Source: UBA8516 sp964434855 (GTDB lineage: Archaea > Thermoproteota > Nitrososphaeria > Nitrososphaerales > Nitrosopumilaceae). From it: a stretch of 17,148 nt of DNA. The stretch covers positions 1-17,148 of the forward strand of contig CAYSWR010000028.1 in NCBI GenBank assembly GCA_964434855.1, read 5' to 3'. Made by a program: the position numbers and the translations under genes. Shown in pieces: positions 14,595-17,148 of the stretch (position 1 is the stretch's first letter; every line of letters begins with the position of its first letter). The notes beneath the pieces are model-generated. The model saw nothing but the letters and a program-made list of their open reading frames with translations, did no database searches and was not told the origin of the DNA.

Positions 14595-15152
14595 TCAGAA
14601 CTGCGACTGTCTTTTCTTTATTAACAATGTTTTTTGAACTTCACTCATGCTGTTAATGAATTTCTTCTTTGCTTCTAATTCATCTGACACCTTAACAACC
14701 ACTTCAGATGATGAAAGCATTACGTCTTTGACAAGTATGGGTACACTCAAACCAAGCAATTCACTTAAGATATCAAACACATTAGTGAATTTTGCACCGT
14801 TTCTATAGTTGTAGATGGTGTTTCCGTCGTTGAATTTTGGAACTGGTTCAAGTGGAATTATTAGATCTGCTGATGTTATTTCTGCAATGAATGTGTCAAT
14901 GTCTTTTGTAATTGTATTCTCAAGTTCTTCTTTTTGAGAAATTAATTTATCTCTTGATTGTTCAAGCTCTGCAAGTTCATCATTGTATTCTACACCTATC
15001 ATCTTTGCAAAGGTTGATTCGGTAGAACGTTTTAGTGGAAGTTCATGTATCTTAGCTTTGACATCAGAAAGCACGTCGTCAACATCAGCTAAGTGTTGTC
15101 TGTTGGTCTTTATTCTTCCTGCCATCTCTTCGAGATTAAGAAAGTCGGTCAT
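14595..15152 (-). CDS. Coiled-coil partner protein of the tubulin-like GTPase
   Basis: A 185-residue protein of unknown function, second gene of the tubulin-like operon. Residues 5-45 are helical (LNLEEMAGRIKTNRQ, DVDDVLSDVKAKIHEL). A coiled coil spans about 58-90 (ELAELEQSRDKLISQKEEL). A compact middle part (95-150) with YNYRNGAKFTNVFDILSELLG may be a small globular domain, and a basic helix closes the protein (AKKKFINSMSEVQKTLLIKK). ATG 15152 has an AGAGG ribosome binding site 9 nt upstream that touches the tubulin-like stop codon; only 12 nt separate the two genes. Tight coupling implies joint action, perhaps as a filament regulator, adaptor or membrane linker. That role is inferred from position alone. 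Confidence 0.75.
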   Translation of the reverse strand: MTDFLNLEEMAGRIKTNRQHLADVDDVLSDVKAKIHELPLKRSTESTFAKMIGVEYNDELAELEQSRDKLISQKEELENTITKDIDTFIAEITSADLIIPLEPVPKFNDGNTIYNYRNGAKFTNVFDILSELLGLSVPILVKDVMLSSSEVVVKVSDELEAKKKFINSMSEVQKTLLIKKRQSQF

Positions 15153-15164
15153 ATCTATAACCTC

Positions 15165-16553
15165 TCAGCTAAATTGATGTACTACATCCATTAAGCTTTT
15201 TTTGAATTCTTCAGTAGCCAAACCCCATTTACCATACTCTTCCTTGAATGAATCCCAAGACTCTTCTGCTTCGCGTGCAATATCAAGTATTTTTGGACCT
15301 ATGGCCTTGGTGTTAACTAATATTGTAATATTTGCTTGCTCACTATCCAATATTGGTATCTTGATAAAGATCATCCTAGAATCCTCAATGTTGAATCTTT
15401 CTTTGATCATGTTTTTCAGAATTGCTCTCTCTTTGATATCAAAATCACCCTTTATTTTCACTAATGCGCAGCAAGAGTCTTTTGGTCCGCCATTATTTCT
15501 TATATCATTCTCGTCTATATCAAATAGAATAGCGTCTTCTCTTTTCTTAATGTGTTCAATTATACCTTCCATTGTGTTAGTTTTTCCACCGGGGATCACG
15601 TTTGAACCCCATTGATTCTCTTCTGGTACAATTGGTATAACCCATGGAATGGCAAATCGTGGTCGTTTTGTTGCAAGCCATGTCCTATAATTTGACATAT
15701 CCCATTCTGTTTCTCTTGCAAAAGATGAAACGAACATGGATATTGCATTAGCTGCAATCAAGTTCAAACCTTTGTAATCTTTCCATCCGACCTCCTGTTC
15801 ATGTGGAAGATCATCAATAATTGACGGAACCTTTTCTAACTTTTTCTCAAATTTGTGTGATAATTCTCGTAGTCTTTTATTTGAAAATAAAATAGAACAG
15901 TCACTGTATTTTATCTGATATTCTAGATTCATTACTATATTTATTGCAGCCGCCTCCAAAATTATAGGATCCCATCCAAACTCTGGCAATAAGCCCAAAG
16001 TGGCAATTGTGGCATGTTCTTTTGGATCTTTTTTTATGAATTCAATAAAGGAGCAAGCAAAAGAACTTCCAGTACCCCCGCCCATAGCAAACGGTACTAT
16101 AAAACCTCGAACTGGTTCAGGCGAAAGCGCAGAAAGTTGTTTATGCATATCAAACTTGGTGCTTACTTCTTTGATAAACCTGGTTCGTCCCTCAGCCCAA
16201 TTTCTTGCAGCACCGCCGGCTCCATGAATTACGTGTTTGTCTCTTAATGCAAAAAGATCAGGATATGATTGGAGTATTAGATTTGCAGCTCTCGGGTCTA
16301 AATCCACTAGTAATGCTCTTGGTATAAGCGGAATATCAGTTCCAGAATATCCAGTTGGAAATCGTAAAATGGTGCTACCATATCTTTTCAGAACTCTTGA
16401 TTCATCTTTTGCTGTATGAAGTATTGGTTTTAGAGGATTAGCCCCTACATCAAGCAATAATCTTCTGTATGATTCTGCACCAAGACCTATCCCACAATGA
16501 CCAAAACAAGTCATCAGAACTGGTGCTGGTGGAAGAGGGGCAAGTTTTGACAA
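15165..16553 (-). CDS. Tubulin/FtsZ-superfamily GTPase, tubulin-like (artubulin or thaumarchaeal FtsZ-like)
   Basis: A 462-residue GTP-binding cytoskeletal protein whose motifs read closer to tubulin than to FtsZ. In order: CFGHCGIGLGAESYRRLL at 16-33 (tubulin loop T1, compare VGQCGNQIGA), IPRALLVDLDPRA at 77-89 (compare VPRAILVDLEP), GAGGAARNWAEGR at 111-123 (compare GAGNNWAKG), the nucleotide-binding signature MGGGTGSSF at 157-165, a ribose-loop region with EYQIKYSDCSILFSN, and the T7 region with WDMSNYRTWL near 284-293 followed by PRFAIPWVIP. The length matches tubulins (about 450). The second acidic T7 position seems to be Asn. TTG 16553 is the first good start; ATG 16514 would remove only 13 residues but cut into the first strand. 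Thaumarchaea divide by Cdv/ESCRT proteins, so a non-division role is plausible. Confidence 0.88.
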   Translation of the reverse strand: MSKLAPLPPAPVLMTCFGHCGIGLGAESYRRLLLDVGANPLKPILHTAKDESRVLKRYGSTILRFPTGYSGTDIPLIPRALLVDLDPRAANLILQSYPDLFALRDKHVIHGAGGAARNWAEGRTRFIKEVSTKFDMHKQLSALSPEPVRGFIVPFAMGGGTGSSFACSFIEFIKKDPKEHATIATLGLLPEFGWDPIILEAAAINIVMNLEYQIKYSDCSILFSNKRLRELSHKFEKKLEKVPSIIDDLPHEQEVGWKDYKGLNLIAANAISMFVSSFARETEWDMSNYRTWLATKRPRFAIPWVIPIVPEENQWGSNVIPGGKTNTMEGIIEHIKKREDAILFDIDENDIRNNGGPKDSCCALVKIKGDFDIKERAILKNMIKERFNIEDSRMIFIKIPILDSEQANITILVNTKAIGPKILDIAREAEESWDSFKEEYGKWGLATEEFKKSLMDVVHQFS

Positions 16554-16731
16554 ATTTATACACCAATACAGGAAAGGTTTTGTTCTCTCTTTAAGTAGAA
16601 AGTGTAAGAATGTAAAGTGGTAACTAGACTGTTATAGACGCTTGGCTTGGAATCATATTTCATAGCTATCAATCTAGAATGTTCTTTATATTAATACATT
16701 TAAGATTTAAGAAGAATTGATCTATATTGAT
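16554..16731 (-). promoter_or_regulatory. Intergenic region upstream of the tubulin-like gene
   Basis: 178 nt without a gene. On the - strand TACTTAAAGA (about 16588-16597) is a candidate box A, about 39 nt before TTG 16553, implying a leader of roughly 10 nt. Nearer the SHOCT gene, ATTGATCTA occurs twice 11 nt apart (about 16716-16736). A hairpin at 16624-16677 is listed separately. No tRNA or small ORF is convincing. Confidence 0.4.
16624..16677. repeat. Imperfect hairpin in the intergenic region
   Basis: CTAGACTG (16624-16631) pairs with CAATCTAG (16670-16677) at 7 of 8 positions, and ATAG/CTAT can extend the stem by four pairs after a 2-nt bulge, leaving a loop of about 28 nt. It could be a structured RNA element, an operator or chance. 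It lacks a following T run, so it is not an obvious terminator. Confidence 0.35.
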
Positions 16732-17085
16732 CTAATTATCCTTTAGAATTTTTTTAATAGCTTGGAATTCATCTAAAGTAATTTCACCGGCTGCCAGTCT
16801 TGTTTTAAGAACAGATAAAGCTTCATTAGTTACATTTTTAGAACTAGTTTTTTGTTTTGTATTTACTTCTTGTTTTATCTTTTTTACCTTATTTTTCAAG
16901 TCAGTTTTACTTGGTGTTTCTTCTTTTTGAGAAAACAGACTTTCGAGGTATTTGTAGTCTGAAAGGTATAATGTGGTTTCTTGTTTGAGTGTGTTTAAAA
17001 TCTCAGTCAATCGTTTTAGATCACCTTTTCCTGAATCAATCAAGTTTTGAATGGACTTTAACATATCCTCAGACATTTTTTTCAC
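16732..17085 (-). CDS. SHOCT-domain protein
   Basis: A 117-residue protein with a C-terminal SHOCT (short C-terminal) domain at about 89-115: LSVLKTRLAAGEITLDEFQAIKKIL, matching the family's L-x-x-G-x-I-T-x-x-E-F pattern. The first 60 residues are helical (MLKSIQNLIDSGKGDLKRLTEIL), and a lysine-rich, low-complexity linker follows (about 54-84). SHOCT domains are thought to mediate oligomerisation or to tether partners, often at the end of membrane or signalling proteins. GTG 17085 overlaps the stop of the preceding gene as GTGA, favouring that start; ATG 17076, with AAGGA 10 nt upstream, is the alternative. No partner is identifiable. Confidence 0.75.
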   Translation of the reverse strand: MKKMSEDMLKSIQNLIDSGKGDLKRLTEILNTLKQETTLYLSDYKYLESLFSQKEETPSKTDLKNKVKKIKQEVNTKQKTSSKNVTNEALSVLKTRLAAGEITLDEFQAIKKILKDN

Positions 17086-17148
17086 ATCCTTAATTGAATA
17101 TTATAATCTGGAACAATTCCAAGTTGTATGTACCTTTGCTGTAACTTC
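17082..17148 (-). CDS. Partial C-terminus of an upstream gene running off the window
   Basis: On the - strand one frame is open from the window edge to a TGA at 17084-17082, reading 21 residues that include QQRYIQLGIVPDYNIQ. The composition is protein-like, and the stop makes a GTGA overlap with the SHOCT gene. Too short to name. Confidence 0.5.
   Translation of the reverse strand, partial: KLQQRYIQLGIVPDYNIQLRM

Noticed and set aside
15202..16419. Several + strand open frames opposite the tubulin-like gene
   Set aside because: They run antisense through a gene with clear motifs and have no recognisable protein features of their own.
16624..16677. Possible tRNA
   Set aside because: Only one stem can be drawn; there is no T-loop, anticodon stem or acceptor arrangement.

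Overview
The window reads as a draft-genome contig from an ammonia-oxidising thaumarchaeon (Nitrososphaerota, probably Nitrosopumilaceae: Nitrosopumilus/Nitrosarchaeum-like). The evidence is gene content and style. The DNA is AT-rich. There are separate cofG and cofH genes for the F420 chromophore, a stand-alone archaeal Elp3, a class I lysyl-tRNA synthetase, a one-domain Lrp/AsnC ligand-binding protein and a divergent tubulin/FtsZ-superfamily protein. Several first genes of transcription units start at TTG or GTG with a box A-like element about 25-30 nt upstream, as in leaderless archaeal mRNAs. A run of exactly 100 N (11976-12075) is an assembly gap inside a coding region. I see no rRNA, tRNA, CRISPR array, insertion sequence or phage gene.

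Left part (1-5021, + strand): a membrane-anchored HtrA-like serine protease, then a tight cofG-cofH-tldE/pmbA unit. cofG and cofH overlap by ATGA, and the tldE TTG directly follows the cofH stop. CofG and CofH together make the deazaflavin Fo; TldE is half of a peptidase whose link to Fo is not obvious.

Middle part (5018-7355): a Ca2+/cation antiporter and an Lrp/AsnC (RAM-only) protein on the - strand, diverging from a winged-helix regulator on the + strand. Three separate palindromes sit at the three promoters in about 375 bp, so this looks like a small regulatory hub. A - strand unknown protein (6829-7197) follows, and then an AT-rich divergent promoter region.

Right-middle part (7356-14587, + strand): purM; elp3 overlapping lysS, with a small membrane protein at the lysS 3' end; a coiled-coil gene broken by the N gap; an unknown 101-residue gene carrying a perfect 13-bp inverted repeat; a nitroreductase-family protein; an unlisted 52-residue membrane protein; a secreted beta-sandwich-like protein; and a helical protein whose 5' end looks frameshifted.

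Right part (14595-17148, - strand): a two-gene operon of a tubulin-like GTPase and a coiled-coil partner, and further right a SHOCT-domain protein coupled by GTGA to a gene that runs off the window. The tubulin-like/coiled-coil pair is the best candidate for an under-described system here: the protein keeps tubulin-type nucleotide-binding motifs but appears to have lost the second catalytic acid of the T7 loop.
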